Below, piece by piece: positions 22,201-37,200 of a stretch of 64,000 bases of DNA. Each line of letters opens with the position of its first letter. Within the stretch, counting starts at the first letter, position 1. Location: positions 4,516,372-4,580,371 of the forward strand of contig VXAI01000039.1 in the NCBI GenBank assembly GCA_013399305.1, given 5' to 3'. The DNA comes from Rostratula benghalensis. Its lineage: Eukaryota; Chordata; Aves; Charadriiformes; Rostratulidae. Both the position numbers and the translations under genes were made by a program. Below the pieces are notes generated by a model, which was given only the letters and a program-made list of their open reading frames with translations, had not been told where the DNA came from and searched no databases.

Positions 22201-25200
22201 AGCACGTGTTGTGTTTTATATTTGTCAACAGTTCTACTAAGGACACCCTTGATTAAGGAGCAGGTCGTTGTCTTGCATGCTGCTTAGACAAAGTGTTAGA
22301 AGAAGAATGTTCTTATGCTATCCTAATGATCAGTATTTGCTATGTGAAGGTTTCCATGGGTACACTTCTTAGTGAAAAGATGAGGAATGCAGTTCAGTAG
22401 GAAGGTGATTAACAGGCTTGCTGGAGAGAGTAAGTGAGAAAAAGAAGACTTTGCATTTGGGTGCTTCTTGTGTCAAGGCGGCAAACGGTGTCTGCACCTT
22501 TGCATCTATTTCCTGTGATGGTGTCAGATGCTGCTGTTCTGACTAACAGGCATGGATGTGGTTGTGCAACTTGGCCTGTCGTGAATCATCTCCTCTGTCT
22601 GTGCTTTGCCTCCACTTCTTAATCCTCAGGTTCTCCATTCTGCTTTCCTTCTTGCCTTAACAGTGCTTGCTGCCTTTCTTGCTTTGCTCCATGTGCCCTA
22701 TTTGCATGTGTTTGTCACTGGAAGACTGTGGCAATGTCATGTGTTTATATACAAGACTCAGGTCACAAGACAAACTCTGGCTCAGACTGCAAGGCAAAGT
22801 GTTCTTCTGAGGCACTGAGAGGACTAGCTTAGGGGTTTCAGTTAGAGTGCTTGTGCCTTCCCCACTTGAGTTAGGGCAAATTTGGGTGCTTTTACATGAC
22901 CAACGGCCAAAATATCTCAAATACCTGTTTTGCCAGTCAATGTGGATATTAGATTCTTAGCACTGCACTGATAAATGGGCATGAAGGTTTTACATTGTGC
23001 TTGCTGCTGCTAAAACCGACTCATGATTTTCCTTCCATAGACAGTGCTGAAGTGAAACTTGAGCCGTGTGTGAAGGAATTACTGAATCAGAATGGAGCAT
23101 GTTCTCTGTGTGTGAAGGAATTACTGAATCAGAATGGAGCATGTTCTCGCTTCAGGGCAATACACTTCAGCTTCTCCAAGGTGCTCAGTGGAGTTTCACG
23201 CATGCTAATGAAATTAGCTATATTAACTAAATCTGACAACACTTATTTACCTCTCTAATAGAGGTGCTAACAGGCTGAATTTGGTACTAGTGCTTTCAAA
23301 TTAGAAAACTGAACATTTTCCTGTACTATAGTACTTACTATAGTAGTATAGTACATTTTATAATGAAGTCAAGAAGCTTCTCGCATAAGAACTCTTAGCT
23401 TTTATTGTCATGAATTTTACTGACTTCTGTGAAAGAAAACAGTGGCTAAAAAGACCTCAGTGCTTTGGTTTTGTGTGGGGGGCCTTTGCACTGAATTCTG
23501 GATCAGTATATTACCTGATACCTGTTTTGGGCCTGGTTATGTAAATGCAGAGCTTCAAGGGTAATGAAAATATGAGCAAAGTACATCAGATGCTGTTTTT
23601 GAAGGAAACCCCAAACTGTTGAATGCATAGTTCTGAGCAGGTTATTCTTAAATTGATATTCTTTTACTGAATGTGGACCATTTTACACAATATAATGCTG
23701 TAATATCAAAGCCGCCTGTGGTCTGCAAAAGACAGGTATTTGTTTTTTGTTGTTTTTTTTTTTTAATCTACAACTCAAAGTAATTAGCTTATTTTCAGTC
23801 AAATTTTTGTGTCTGTCTTCTGTTTTTCTGTGTGGGCACATGAGTTTGTCCCAACTAATGCTGATAAACTGCGTGATTATATATGTCATCTTTCATTGCT
23901 TTTTCCTAACACATTCCCAGAAAATGACCTAAAATCTTCACATTTAACATTCCATGCTCTAACTTGCACTCTAAAACTGGTTGTGCTTTTAAAAATCCTG
24001 CTATGGGAAAGGTCATGGGCCTTTTCTTTCTGAAGTTCTGGCATGTTTAGTATGCCTGGGTTAAACAAGCTGGATAGAGTCCTGTTAAGCTGCTGGAAAG
24101 GAAGGCTGGTGACCTCCAGTGCAGGCACAAGGAAGAAGTGAGTTAGGTACAGAAACCAATTTGTCCACAGTGGGGTAAGTCCATGGGTGTTAAGGCTCTG
24201 GTCTTGGCAAGTGGCTGCAGTGGTACAAGATGCTATTGCGTTCTTCCATGATGTGCTGAAGTTGTCACTTCCATGCTAGTGTTGATAGAAGAGAGAGTGC
24301 TGGAGCCCTTCTCTGTGGTGTCTGTGTAAAGGTCAATGTTACAAACATCTCTTGCAGTAGCTTGTGTTAAGCTGTCAGAAATGGTTACAGAGGGCTTATC
24401 TGCTCTAGTCCTCAGCAGTATCGAGAAGACTGGAATGAAGAGCTGGGAACTGGTAACCACTTCAGTTCACTTGGCAGACAACTGTAGTGACATGCATCTG
24501 AGCTCTTTCTTGGTCTTGGCTTTTAGCCTGGAGGAAGGTTGCTCTCACATGGTAGCCAGCTTCAGGAGCGCCAGCAGCTGCCTTACCAACTGTTAAAAGA
24601 GTTTCTCAATTGTATCAAGGTAAAGAGTTGGAAAAACTAACCCTCTCTGATTATAAAGATATAACTCCACAACCATATGTGATAAATAGCATGTTTACTA
24701 AGTGCTAAAATGATTTCATGTGATTCTAAGTTATGCTGTCACTTGATAACTGCAAAATGCCTCTATGTAGCTGACTGGTAATGGTAATGGGTCCAGGGAT
24801 AGGTATGCAATGGGGAGGCAAATGAGAACAGAACACTGTATTTGTAGCAGACAAGGGTTTTCAAACCAATGAACCTGTCTAAACATTGATACTACATCTG
24901 CCTGATTTCTTTCTTTTTAAGCAAAATACACCTGCGTGGAATGTAAAAGATGAACCTCTGAATTAATCGTTGTTTACTGGTTAAAGAAATAATTATATAT
25001 TTGCATTGAAATGTGGCGTTGGCATGTGAATTGGGAATCTCATTGAAACGGTGGTGTTTCCTTTGCATTACTGAAGCACTAAAAGTTGGTGAGAGTATAG
25101 ACTTCATTAGAGTTGTATCCTTGGGCCCTGTTTTGATTAGAAAAGAAAGTGAGAGTTTTGTTTGCTTTTTAATGAAGTTGTCCTGAATCTGTAATTGTTA

Positions 25201-28200
25201 AGAAGTCTCCTAGTGAGTCTGCTCTGGTAGACTGCATCTTGTGAGAAAGTCAGGTCCATTATAAAGAACTTTCTTATACAATGTTTTACTGGGGAACACT
25301 GGAGGAGCTTGACCAATAATTAACTTCTCACGAGGAGAAATGTTTCAATTTTGTCTAAAAGGATAATTGATCTGTAAGTTTGCTGAGAGAAATTTTAGTT
25401 TGTTCCTATCATTGAATCTTCAACAGGTGAAGCATTTTCCTATTGCTTGACAAGGTTGCAGTTGGCCCTTTTTCTGTGATTTTAAAATTTTTTTTATCGA
25501 GATTTTCGTGATCTACAGACTGCTACTTGGCAGACAAATCTTAGCATGCTACTGAGTGTGGTCAACTGAAATTATGTATAAATCTGGCAGTATAAACTTA
25601 GGTCTAATACAATACCACTTTTTTTTTTTGAGGAATAAAGTCTAGGATCCTATGTGAGTAGTTAGAGCAGTTGGCCTTCTTTAAGGAGGAGGCTATTTCA
25701 TAACTTAATGACTTTTTATATATTCAAAGTCCTACGCAATTGGTGGTAAACACAACATAACTCTCTTGCATAGTGTCTTGCAGCAAGGTTAGGTTTGCCC
25801 GTGCCAGTCACCTGCAGGACTGTGGTTTGTTTGTTTGGTTTTGTGTGTAGTCTGTTTCATTGAGAAGGTATTATGGTATGAGTGATTTAATTACCCTGAT
25901 CTTCTGCACAGGGTCCTAAGATGTGGCAGCTCCTTCCCTTTCCAGTGAAATGTGAAAATAAGTCTATGTAAGCCTTCAAGATTCAGTGCTAGTTGCTGGC
26001 AAGCTACCTTTCCTGCTGCCTACAAGAGAGGGTTAAGGAAAATGTTTTGGATGGAATAGACAAATTATCATAACAACAACAAGAGGAGCAAAACATATTT
26101 TTGCCTGTAACCAGTGAAAAATGCCGGAGTTGACGTTATATCCGTCCATGTTATCACTTCATTCAATCTCTGTCAGGATTTCCTGGCATTCATCTAGACA
26201 GAGGCGATGGACTTCGCTGTTCATGCTATAGCAACTTTTGGGTGATCAAGCATGGCTTCTTGCATGTGTTCTGTTTCCCCTATCTTTACCAGTTGGGTAA
26301 ATGGGTACATTTTCATAAATATTCAGCATACTTAGTTTTTCATTCCCTTCCTGATTATTGTAGACTAACTTTTCAGTTACAATCTTTGTGGTTAAAGAAT
26401 AAAAAAACATCTTGCTCTTACAGCAGTTTAACATAACCATTCACGGGGGGCTCACAGATATTGTTAGTTGATCAAAAAACCTGGGCTGCTTCAGTTATCA
26501 GCACTGCTAGAGAGCCACACCTGTTAGCTTTGATTCCATATATTATGAATTTGGAAAGATCCACCTAGGACCAGGTAACTTGTATTTTATTTTTTTAAGT
26601 GAAATTGTGTTTCTGAATACGCATTTTTGGGTTAGTTGAAACTGACCACTTCTGAAGCAATGTCCTTTGGGACACGAAGAGCATGGAGTGCCTGGGTAGC
26701 ATTGCCTCTAGCCCTGCTTGAGAGCATCCTCTTGTGTGGTGGGAGTGTGTGTTCAGAACAAGGATGAGGACGGGATTTGCAGTGATTTCCACAGCCCTGG
26801 AGAGAGTACCCTAAACTTTGTCTGTAAAGTTTGAGAGAAAATACCATGTCCTCTGAAGTTTACAAAGCTCTCTTGCAAATGTAGTATTTTCTTAGCAGGA
26901 GTGGAAAGAACTCATTTCTGCTTATGTGCAGGTGTGTGTAGTAACTTTGAGTGATGGTGTTTGTATGTGTTTTAGCACCAGCAGTATTTTTCAGCTAACT
27001 AGAAAAAGTTGAGGGAGGATGTGAGTGTCGAACATCAAACATTCGTATCTCTGTATCAGTTGGCATTAATATGTGTTTACTTATTTCTAATAAATAATAT
27101 TGTTTTAGTCATGTTTTTTATTTTCATATTCTAAAACTGCTCCTTTGAACAGGGAGTTGAAAGCTATGTACAGACTTTCTTATTAAATAAAAATAAGTTT
27201 AAAAAATACGGCTTTAGAGAAGAGGGAGAAGGAACAGGAAAAAGCAGGCAACCAAACCCATGCCTTAGGATGCTGAACCTAAGGTGTGGCAAGGATGTCT
27301 GTGCTGGTCTGCTCATTTACGTAGCAGATATTAAGGTCTGAGATCTGTCAGGACTTTCATATAGTGTTGAAATGCAACAAGAGCTAGTACAGCGTTATAA
27401 GTACCAGATTCTGCCTTGTGTTATTGCTTTAAAATTCTCCTTCAGCTGTGCAATGTGGAGCTCTGCCTTCTCCTGAAGAGAAGGTGGGGAGAGGCAGAGG
27501 CAGTAAAGCTGGTAGGATAAGAGATTTCTATTCATCTCGTTTTCTGGCAGAGGCAGTTCTCGGACGTGCCTTGGCAGTGTCTGGGCTTAGTAGCTGCGTT
27601 CCTGGATGCTGGCCCAGTCACATGGCGCCGCTGGAACAAGTGACACGGGACTGATGCCTGAGCCCAGAGCCGGTGCCGGGGGAGGTGGGGTGGCCCGGCC
27701 CTGGGCAGAGACGCTTGGACCCAGCATCGCTTGCTCCCGGCTGGCTGCTGCCGTTTGGCTCAACCTGTTTGGCTCCAGTGAAAGCTGGAAGTTGGTTACT
27801 GGAGATGCCTTTAAAAAGATAAACAGGAGGGGGAAAAAAACAACACACCCCAAACCCTAAAGACTGTTAAATTACCAACTGGACTGAGGAAAGAACTAGG
27901 TAATGGATCTATGCTGTTAACCTTATCGCATAGTTAACCTTTCCTTGTTTTAAGGTCCTGGTCTAACAAAAATAAACACACTTTTTTGAATGGTAAAACA
28001 CATGCAGTGGGGTTTTGTGCCATTGCAAGTCTTCAGCTTTTTTGTTTTATTTTTGCTAATGAGGAATTCCGTTGTTAGGGCTAGTGACTGAGAGCACTCT
28101 GTGCTGTTTATGGTACTACAAACATATTGTTGTGGGGTTTTTTATTTGGTTAGGTTTTTGTGTTTCATACCTTATTACGGAGACACTGTGTAAAACCTAG

Positions 28201-31200
28201 CTCCCGAACTTCTGACTTGTAGGTAAGACAATGAACAATGAATCCAGACTTATGAAAGTTGGCTGAGTTGTGAAACACTCGCTTAATTAACTGTTCCTGA
28301 TGATTGTAAAAAGCTGATGTGTGCAATTTATTGTGACTTAACCTACCAGCAAGATCTATACAAGTTAATATCAGGTGTGTGGGGGTTTTATGATTTTTTT
28401 TTTGTATTATGCGTGCATGTGTGAGATGGTATTGCTTTCTAGCAACAAAGATGATGAAAAATGCTTTCAACTTTGCAAAAATTCAGTATATTCTCCTTCC
28501 CTAAGCATGGAATCTGCAGAATTTTAACCTCTCAGTGCAAAAATGTGTCCAATGTTGTTTTGCTTTTCATACAGTAACATTACTTTGTTTTTTTTAAAAG
28601 AGTTCTATTATTCTGTACAGTGATCTGATATAGAGGACTTTATTTTCTCTACCCTATCCCATTCTACAGGAAAGTCTGAACTGAGAGAAGTGCTGCAAAT
28701 AACATGTTCCTTCACTTGTTGCATGACTAATCTGCAATGTATCCTGCCTGACTTGTGTGAAACTACTAACTATGTATCATGCTTGAACAAGGTGGTTCAT
28801 CTGAGGTTAATAGTGCTTTACCATATTAGGACTACTTTAAATCATTGTGGAAAAAAGAATGTGGTGTGGCATCAGCACAATTCTTCCATATTCAACGAAC
28901 ATTCAAGAGGAGGAGCAATGCAGAGTGAATACTTAGAATTGAGGGGGAAGGAAGAGAACCTACATCTTCTATATAAGCTATTGAAGAGACTAAAAGAGGG
29001 AAATTCATAATTAAGTAATCCAAAATATATTCCACTTCACCTTTAAACATGTGTTTTGGGACTCATCCTGAATGTCTGGGTTGTAGGCATTCTTTATGTA
29101 TCAATTTTGCTAAATGTGTGTTTTGCAAAAACAAATGCTGATTGAAACAGCAGGTATGATTCAAACTTTCTGTTTTCCTGCACTTTCCTAGCCTGCTTCT
29201 AATACCTGTTTAGAAAACAACACCTTATGGGGGGCTCGGCAAATATTCTGTTAAATTTGAAAACAGTGCTTTAAATTTTAGTGGGCAACTGCAACATACA
29301 GAAAATTATTCTTAATTAGGTCACTCCATCATATATTTCTTTTTTCTCCCACCCCAAATTTTCTCAATGAAGTATTTACCTTGAGTTGAAATCATCTAGG
29401 CAGTCGTCTTGCAGTGGAGATGAAGGACAGGAAATGACCTACAAACAGAGCAGGTGACACACTGTCACAAATTCTAGAAAAAGTCATTAAACCCTGCTTC
29501 CCAGAGGATTATATCTGGAGAGCAGGACATTTTCTTCCTTCTGTATTATCTACTCCTTGGACTCAGGTAGTGTGAGGGCATATCCATGTGCACTTGCACT
29601 CCCCTTCCCCTCTCTTCAGGAACTGTTCTGTGGGGTTTTGGTGGCAATTCCTCAGGTATTTGGGGGTTTATAGTATTCTACAGATGACCTCATCTATAAA
29701 TGAGGTAGTGTTGTGAAGCACATCTATTTAGTGAGCTTACAGGATTTCCTAGTTCTGGTCTTGGAGAGGAATCCAATATGGTGGTCATTTAACTGAATGT
29801 TTCAGAACTTTATTCTAGTTTCTGTTGGGGGGAAAAGATAGAACAGAAGTGAAGGTTATCAATCGCTGATCGTAGCCTAGGTACAGGAACCTGGCCGTCA
29901 GTTGCTTGTTAATTTGCACTTCAAAGGTGACTAGGAACACTGGTGTTTGAAGTAGTCCTCCTCAATGAGGTGAGAGCTAGGAGTCACCCTCTTCTAGATG
30001 GATTGGATAACCTGAGAATAGGCCAAAGCTTTTCACTTGTTTCTCTTGCCTAGGAGGAAGAGTGATAGTGATCTAGTACTTGTCACTACTCTGGGAATGG
30101 AAACTGAGCTTTTTTTTTTTTTAAATTTTTATTGCTATAGGCTTCCCTCTGCAACTGAGCAAGTTGTTCAACATAACCACTCTCTAGTTTTCTGCTTGAC
30201 TTTTGTCCAGTGTTTAGAGGTTGGGGTTTACTGAGATTACAAAATCCTTGAAGAAGGGTGCTGTGCTGTTTAGTAGGTAGCACGTAGCACTAGGTTTTGA
30301 AATCTTACTGTGTCTTCTAACTGCTGCTGTGTTTCTGGGTGACCATTAGCAAAATTATTTTCCCTTTTAATCTGGAGAGGAATAGCACTATGGCTGTCAT
30401 TGTATAAAATGTCAAAAACTTTACTGATGGGAGAAGGAAAACTATGTAAGACATGAATTATGAGCAGACATACATGGATAACTTTTTTTCAAGCAGGCAT
30501 GAGGAAGAGGACTTTGTTCTGCCGTGGAATTACCCAAGTTTGAACAGAAACGTCAGTTTACTTTGTTCTATTTAAAAACTTAACTTTTCTTGGTCAGAAG
30601 TATTTTGTTAGATGCTTTTGCCATCAGTATTGCCTTTAAATTGTTTCAATAGGCACATGACTATAAATTCTCATCAGCCAACTTGATGTCTGTGGCAAAT
30701 TTTTCTTGATGGTTGTTTCCCCTTCTAATTTTTTAAATAAAGCTTTTCAAAATTGTAATTTTCAGATTCTTGGCCAAGTGCACTCTTTGCCCTTAAAAGT
30801 CAAAGCATTACAGTACAGAATATCCACTGTGGTTCTTGCTCTTGGTTTCTTTTTCTTTAACTGATAACCATATGGCAATGATGACAGATTCTTATGTGCT
30901 CCTAAGCTGTATGAGGTTGCTAGGGGTTGTCAGATGACACTTGCTCACATGAGAGCCATTAACAGGGTGTTGTAGCCAGCGTTAGAACAACCTTGCAACT
31001 AAGGGCGAGTCACTGCAAAAGCAACTATGCTTTTTTTTTTTTTTAAGAGGCCATATGGTTCAGTCTTGTGACTACATAATTGCCAGCTACCTAATCACAT
31101 ACCAGGAAACAAACATAGTTAAAGTCAATATTAGCTGTTGTATCTGCTACAGGTTTGCACCAGGCTTGGTAGGAAAAACTCTAACAGCAGCAAGAGCAAG

Positions 31201-34200
31201 TCTATGATGGCTTCTGAAACTTGAAAGTCATGTCTGCTCCTCTGTCTGGAATAATTGAAGCAGTACATTAACTACAACTTTCTTTCTGTATTAATGGCTT
31301 ATAGAATATCTGAAGACATCCTTTTTTCCCCTAACAGGAAATTCAGCGGACCGTATTCCTGTCTAGGGAAGAAAGCTGATGGTAAATTACCATTGTTAAT
31401 GGTTGATCTATAGTAAAGAAATCCGCTTGAGGCTGTATCTCTTCAGCAGGTATTTAGTGTCTTTGAGGGAGCTTTAAAAGAGGATTCGTAGCAAAAGAAA
31501 ATGTGTGGGGGCACACCAAAAACTACAAATGGCACAGGGGGACAAGCTGAAAGAGCAAGAAACAACGATATGCCACTTGGAAATAATCTCTCTTGTACCA
31601 AATTGGATGAAAGGATTAGAAAACCTTTGAGAGACCAAAGTGTCAGCTGTGTAAGCCAAGTGACTAGAGGGCTGCAAAACAGGTATGCTTTAAACTTTTT
31701 TTATATGTATAATTTTTGATAGAGAATGGACGTTTTCAGTTGTCATTAAATTTATAATCATGTGCCTGAAAGGTTATTGTGTAAATAATTGGAAAAGCTT
31801 TATTAGCAGCTTATTCTTGCTGATGATGGTAACTGATACTCTAGAAAGTCTTCCCTGTTCTTTGAAACCGAATCTATGTTCTTGACTCTAATGTGTAAGA
31901 TTTATGTATATGCAAACTGAGGCTTGAAGGATAACTGCTTTTCTTTTCAGAGAAGGCAATCTTACCTTCTCTTTTTAGTTTTCTAATTAGTTCCCCTCTT
32001 ATTTTTTTGCCACCTCCCGTGTTAGTGGGTCAAGTAGTAACAATGTGCAGAACAGGCAGGAGAAAATGAGGTGGAGGAAGAACGTAGAGGGGAACCCTCA
32101 GCTTTACTTGTAAATGACCTCTAGATCAAGCATTACATCAAAGTAATCTGGAATATGAATAGTGTTTCTTTGACTTCTTTGTGGTGTCTTTGTCAGCATG
32201 TCTCCAATGTCTGAGTCTCTTCTGCTATGTAGCTGTGTCGAAAATATGGTTCAGGGCAGCTTTTTCCAAAATCTAACACCCAAGGGTGTTATAACATGTA
32301 TTCTACTTTCAGGATTGCTGATGTAAGAAACAGAAAAATATAGATACATAGATGTATTGGTACATATGGTTTCAAGCTTTTTATTTCTCTATCCCATAGA
32401 TGTTGCACTGAAATACTGAGTGGTTAGTCACTTTCAAAAGCATTTTAAGGTCAGCTGAAGTAGTTTCTGAACATAAATTAATAGGTAACTCTTCAGTTGT
32501 TGCATGCATTCTGATTATTATAAAGGTGAACCAAAACTTTCTTTGTAAAGACCAGGTTTGGAGATCTAATTTAACTGAAAATACTGTTTCAAGGCAGAAC
32601 AGGGTAAAATGACTTTTGTGACTTTTTTTCCAGAAACAAACAGGTTTGCTTTCTCCTAAAAGATATCTCTTTGTCTCCTTGTTTTGTAATGGCAGAAATG
32701 TTGAACATGCCACAGAAAAGTAGCTTATATGCCAGTTTAAGAAAAAACAAAGCAAGCTAAAGCCTAACGTGGAATTTGGTGAGAAATCTTGCCAGGGGAT
32801 TTGTAATCTGTTCCATATTTGTGGCCTTGGGGAAAAAAAATCTGTAGTGTTTTAATATCTTTAGTAGACCTAGTTTTCCTGTTGTATGAATGTAGGCAGC
32901 TTGATTTTATTTTTACTTAGAGATGATGTTTATTAGTTCTAGCATCTTCCACATGCAGGAAAGATCTACTTTGAGGGTGAGGCTAGATAATCTGAGCTGT
33001 TCAAACAGACTGCTGATGCTGAAGGGAGTAATCGCATTGCTTAATCACATTGCCTCTTCTTCCTTTGCTCTCTGGCATTGTGCTCTTGTCCTTTTTTCCC
33101 CCCTTGTGCTGGCCTTGGACTTTCCAGTCCTTCTGGAACTGGTTTCCCATAGGGACTCAGTTCAGCTCACTAAGGAGCCAGAAAACTGACTTGGAAACAA
33201 GAAAATTCAATTAAAGTTCTAGCTAGCCTTAATACTTACTTGGAATGTATTGGGGGGTGTTTTGTGTTTTCTCTGTGCCCTTTCCCAAAGGTGTAGGATG
33301 GATGAAGTGAGTTAGTGTAACTCATACTGCCACCAAGAGGTGGAGGCTCCCTTGTAGGCCTCCTACTTCTTCCTTCCTTTTTTCAGTTGTGTTTCTGATC
33401 CACTTTCACGTGCTGGGACAGACTTTTGCTGCCGCAGAGAACTCGGTTAGTTTACAGAAGGGTCCAGCAATTACCAGAGCAGACATGAGTAACAGGAAGG
33501 GTCATGTAGTTACAAAATGGGAAGAAAGGATATGTAGGGCTCTTTTCTTTGTGGTCAAATAAGAAAACAGTATGTTTGGTCAAAATGGCAACATTTAACC
33601 TGAGATATGAATGTTTGCACAAGCTCAGATTAATTTAATATAGCTAATTTTTAAGAATATGCTGGGCCTGGTTTAAGGCATTAATTTTAAACTGAAGTGA
33701 AACATTTCAGGTAGGTGTCAGTCTCTTCACCTCTTTACCTTTCTAGGGTGTAATGTTATCAGAAGCTTCTTCTGTTATTTTGTAGTATGTTGATCCTCAT
33801 GTGACTGAAAAAAAACCAACCTACAATATTTTATTCATTTTATTTGTAACATTTGATTTATAAGTCATGTAGTGATTTGTATTCCTTCAGCACAGATCTT
33901 TTATCATTCTATTTTTTTAAACTAGTTCTTAAATAGGAATTGACCATGTGAGATCTTTCCTGTAACAGGAGAATGAGAAAAGTTATGTAAACAGGGCTAA
34001 GGCCAGTGGTGGTTCAGTTAGTGTTTAGCAAAACTTACTTTTGAAGGCTTTTTTTTTTTTAAGCTGACTGAAAGAAGCAACAGTTGTTATCCAAAAGTAG
34101 TGATTATAGCACATTTAATCTTGCTAAACATTCATAAGAAATATGAAGCTTACCCTGAGGATTACGTAGTTTTGTTACCAGAAGTAACACTTTCAGCAGT

Positions 34201-37200
34201 AGGTGCATCTGCAAAACCAGTCGTTCGCCCACAGCTTCCTCCAGTACTTACATATGGGTGTGAGCTGGCTTAGGCAGAAACAGAGAAAAAAGAAACAATC
34301 AACAGTGTGCCAGTCTTAAATTTATGAAATGGGTATGAGGAAAACCAACTGAGTCTTGAGAGTTGAAGTAAGAGTGTGTCGGGAGTGATGATGAAGAGCC
34401 AAAAGGGCACTTCAGAGAGGAATAACATTGGTATTTGTTGTAATTGGACATGGACTAGACTGTTAGAATCTCATGATGTGGTGCAACTGGAAATATAGGG
34501 CTATTTTGCAAGCGTATTGAAGGTTTGATGTCTAATCCAGAAGTGGAAGAATTAATAATTTTGTTACAGAATAACGTTCAAATTCTGGTGCAAACTTTTC
34601 ACATAACACTTTCAGAATCTTCTCTTTCCCCATCCTCTACCTATTACCCCCAAATGCATCGCCATAAATCTTTTGCTGCCTTAAAGTTAACATTAGTTCA
34701 TATTGAGGCATGAAGGAGGAAGGGAAAGAGTCTGTTATCTCCTTCGCTATTTATTTTTTTAAGGATAGAAATAGATATCCTTTGGTCAAACTTGGTGCTT
34801 GAAATTAATAAATACTTGGGCAAGGTGAACCTGTATGCATATAGGTTGCCTGTGAGCACAGGAGCCTTTTTTCCTTACTAAAAGACAAGCCAAAATATTT
34901 TTGTTGCCTATTTCAGATAATTTGGTATTACTCTTTAGAAGCAACTGATGGAGAAGTGAAAAGTTGTTGTGTTTTTTTCTTGTTCTTAGTCAAACACCTA
35001 AGCTATTACTTTCTAACATCTAAAGGAATGTTAAGCAATATAATGCAGAAGTGCAGTGTTTTGTTTTTTTAATGAACAAATATTTTGTGCAACAGAATCT
35101 TACCTCTTTTTCAAAAACTATGTGAAGAAACAAAAAATGCCTGCCTTCAACCATTGGTAATTAAGCAAGAAACTGATAACAGCGATAAGTGAGGTTTGGG
35201 GTTTTGGGTTTTACGTGTGTGAGAAAGGAGCTAATGACTGTGTGCTATCTGTATTCTTCAACACTCTGCTTTTAGATGATTGAATGCTCCCGCTGTCCCT
35301 GTTTTGGGGGCTGTATGTTATTCAAACTGGTTTTAAACAATAAAGGGTTGATGTATTGTAAGCAGTCTGCCCATCAGCTTTTGTGATGGGGAGAAAAACA
35401 ACCCCAGTCATCTGACCAGTCTTGGGCCTGGTGCTGGATTTCATGTGAAAATAATGAGACTATGGGTTTATGTGCCTGTATAACTTGCCTATAGATACGC
35501 CTGATCTTATAAAATGAGGCTTTAATAGGATGGATCCGTCCTGTAATGGGTATGACTGCTGCAGGAACTGTATCTGAGTTCTGGGTAATTCAAAGCCTGA
35601 AAGCAAAGACTTGATTAAAACATATGTTTGATATTTGGTAAGTACTGGAAAAAGAATTATCTGCAGTTACTTGCCTAGATCTGGTCTGTTAGTCACATAA
35701 AGCTCTGTATAACAGATTTAATGTAACTCTGTAGCTTGTTGCTGTATGGTACTAGAGTCTGTTTGAAGTTCTGAAAGATTGCAGCAATCTTTAATTCTAG
35801 CATGCTGTGTGGAAAAGGCATCTCAGCAGGCTGTTAGATTGGCTTCTGCTTTAGCATTTGTTATAAAACCCAGTTCATGTCTTATACAGAAGTTGGCACT
35901 GCACAAACAACTTGAAGTTTGCTTTAGTGCAGAATGTGGGAGTTTGCCTGTTCATAAGGAGGCCTAAATTGCTGCAACTTAAGTTTTGAGCATGCTGTAA
36001 GCATTGGTGGGCAGATGCAGGGTTTGATTGACTCAGTCTGTGCCTGAAATTAATCTTTCTCAGTTTAGACTTGTAGTCCTGTGGCCTGAACTACAGATCC
36101 TGCTGTGTCAGTCCTGGAGATGAATAAAGCTTTGACTCTTGCAGAGAATTCAAATTAAGATCATAGAGAAGTGCCTTTTCCTTGTTGCTAAAAGGGGAGA
36201 ATATCTGTGGTCTCTTCAAGAAAGCAGCATAGTTACTTCAGGTATTGTTTGTTGCAGGTTTGTAAGTAAATAGGTGGCTGTATAACTCAGGGGGTATCGC
36301 TGTTTCTGTACTGAAGAGCATCAGATTCGTGCAGCAGAATAGAATGAAGTCTATTGATGGCTCTGACTTCTGCATCCTGTGTAACTGGATTTTGTAATAG
36401 CATTGGACAGGCAGTGGGCTGAGAAACTAGTAACAGACTTTGAAAACAGATGGTGTAGTTTACCACTCTTTGTATAGGTGAGGTGTGTAGGATCTTTGTT
36501 GGGCAACTATCAACAATGGTATCAGGTCTGATCTTATGCAGGTTAACTTAACTGTGTCTGTCTTTGAAATGGGAAACTTGAAATCTGCCTGGCAGTCCAT
36601 GTGTTTTGGGGGCAACGTGTTACAAACACATCAATAAGTTTCCTTACTGTTGATGGCAAAACAGCATTTAGCATTGTTCCGTGATCCGGCTTTGGGTACT
36701 GGACCCTTGTATATTATGTACATAGAGATATTTGTATCAGATTACCTTACAGTGGCGATAAGTGTCTGGCTTATTCTGTCCCAAGGCAGTTCAAAAAGAG
36801 AATAAAACCTTCCAGATTGACGTCTTTCAGCTTTGAAAAAGATGCCTATTTAGCCTTACTTGTATTTCTGGCTATGTAGAAAAAGGAGTTGGTGTCTGAA
36901 ATGGAAAATGAAGCACAAAGAAGCTATGAAGCTGGTTTTACTTATAATGAATTTGAAATTTGCAAGTCTCTAAGTGTGCTCCTAAAGCAGTTGCCCATGG
37001 TTACCTTACTAACTCTAGCAGGAGTTGACAGTGTTTATCTCATTAGTGATTTATGCCCGTTAAAAGAGCATGGAATAAAAAAAATAGCTTCAGAAATTCT
37101 ATCCTTTCAGCTGTGCAGAGTTTTTGTGCTCTTGCTTCAATTGTCTACCTTTTTTCTCTTTAGGGCATGGTTTGGGAAAATTCCTAAATGAACTGTGCAG

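Noticed and set aside
36281..36350. Second tRNA-like A-box (TATAACTCAGGGGGTATCGC)
   Set aside because: There is again no B-box and no cloverleaf that I can draw.
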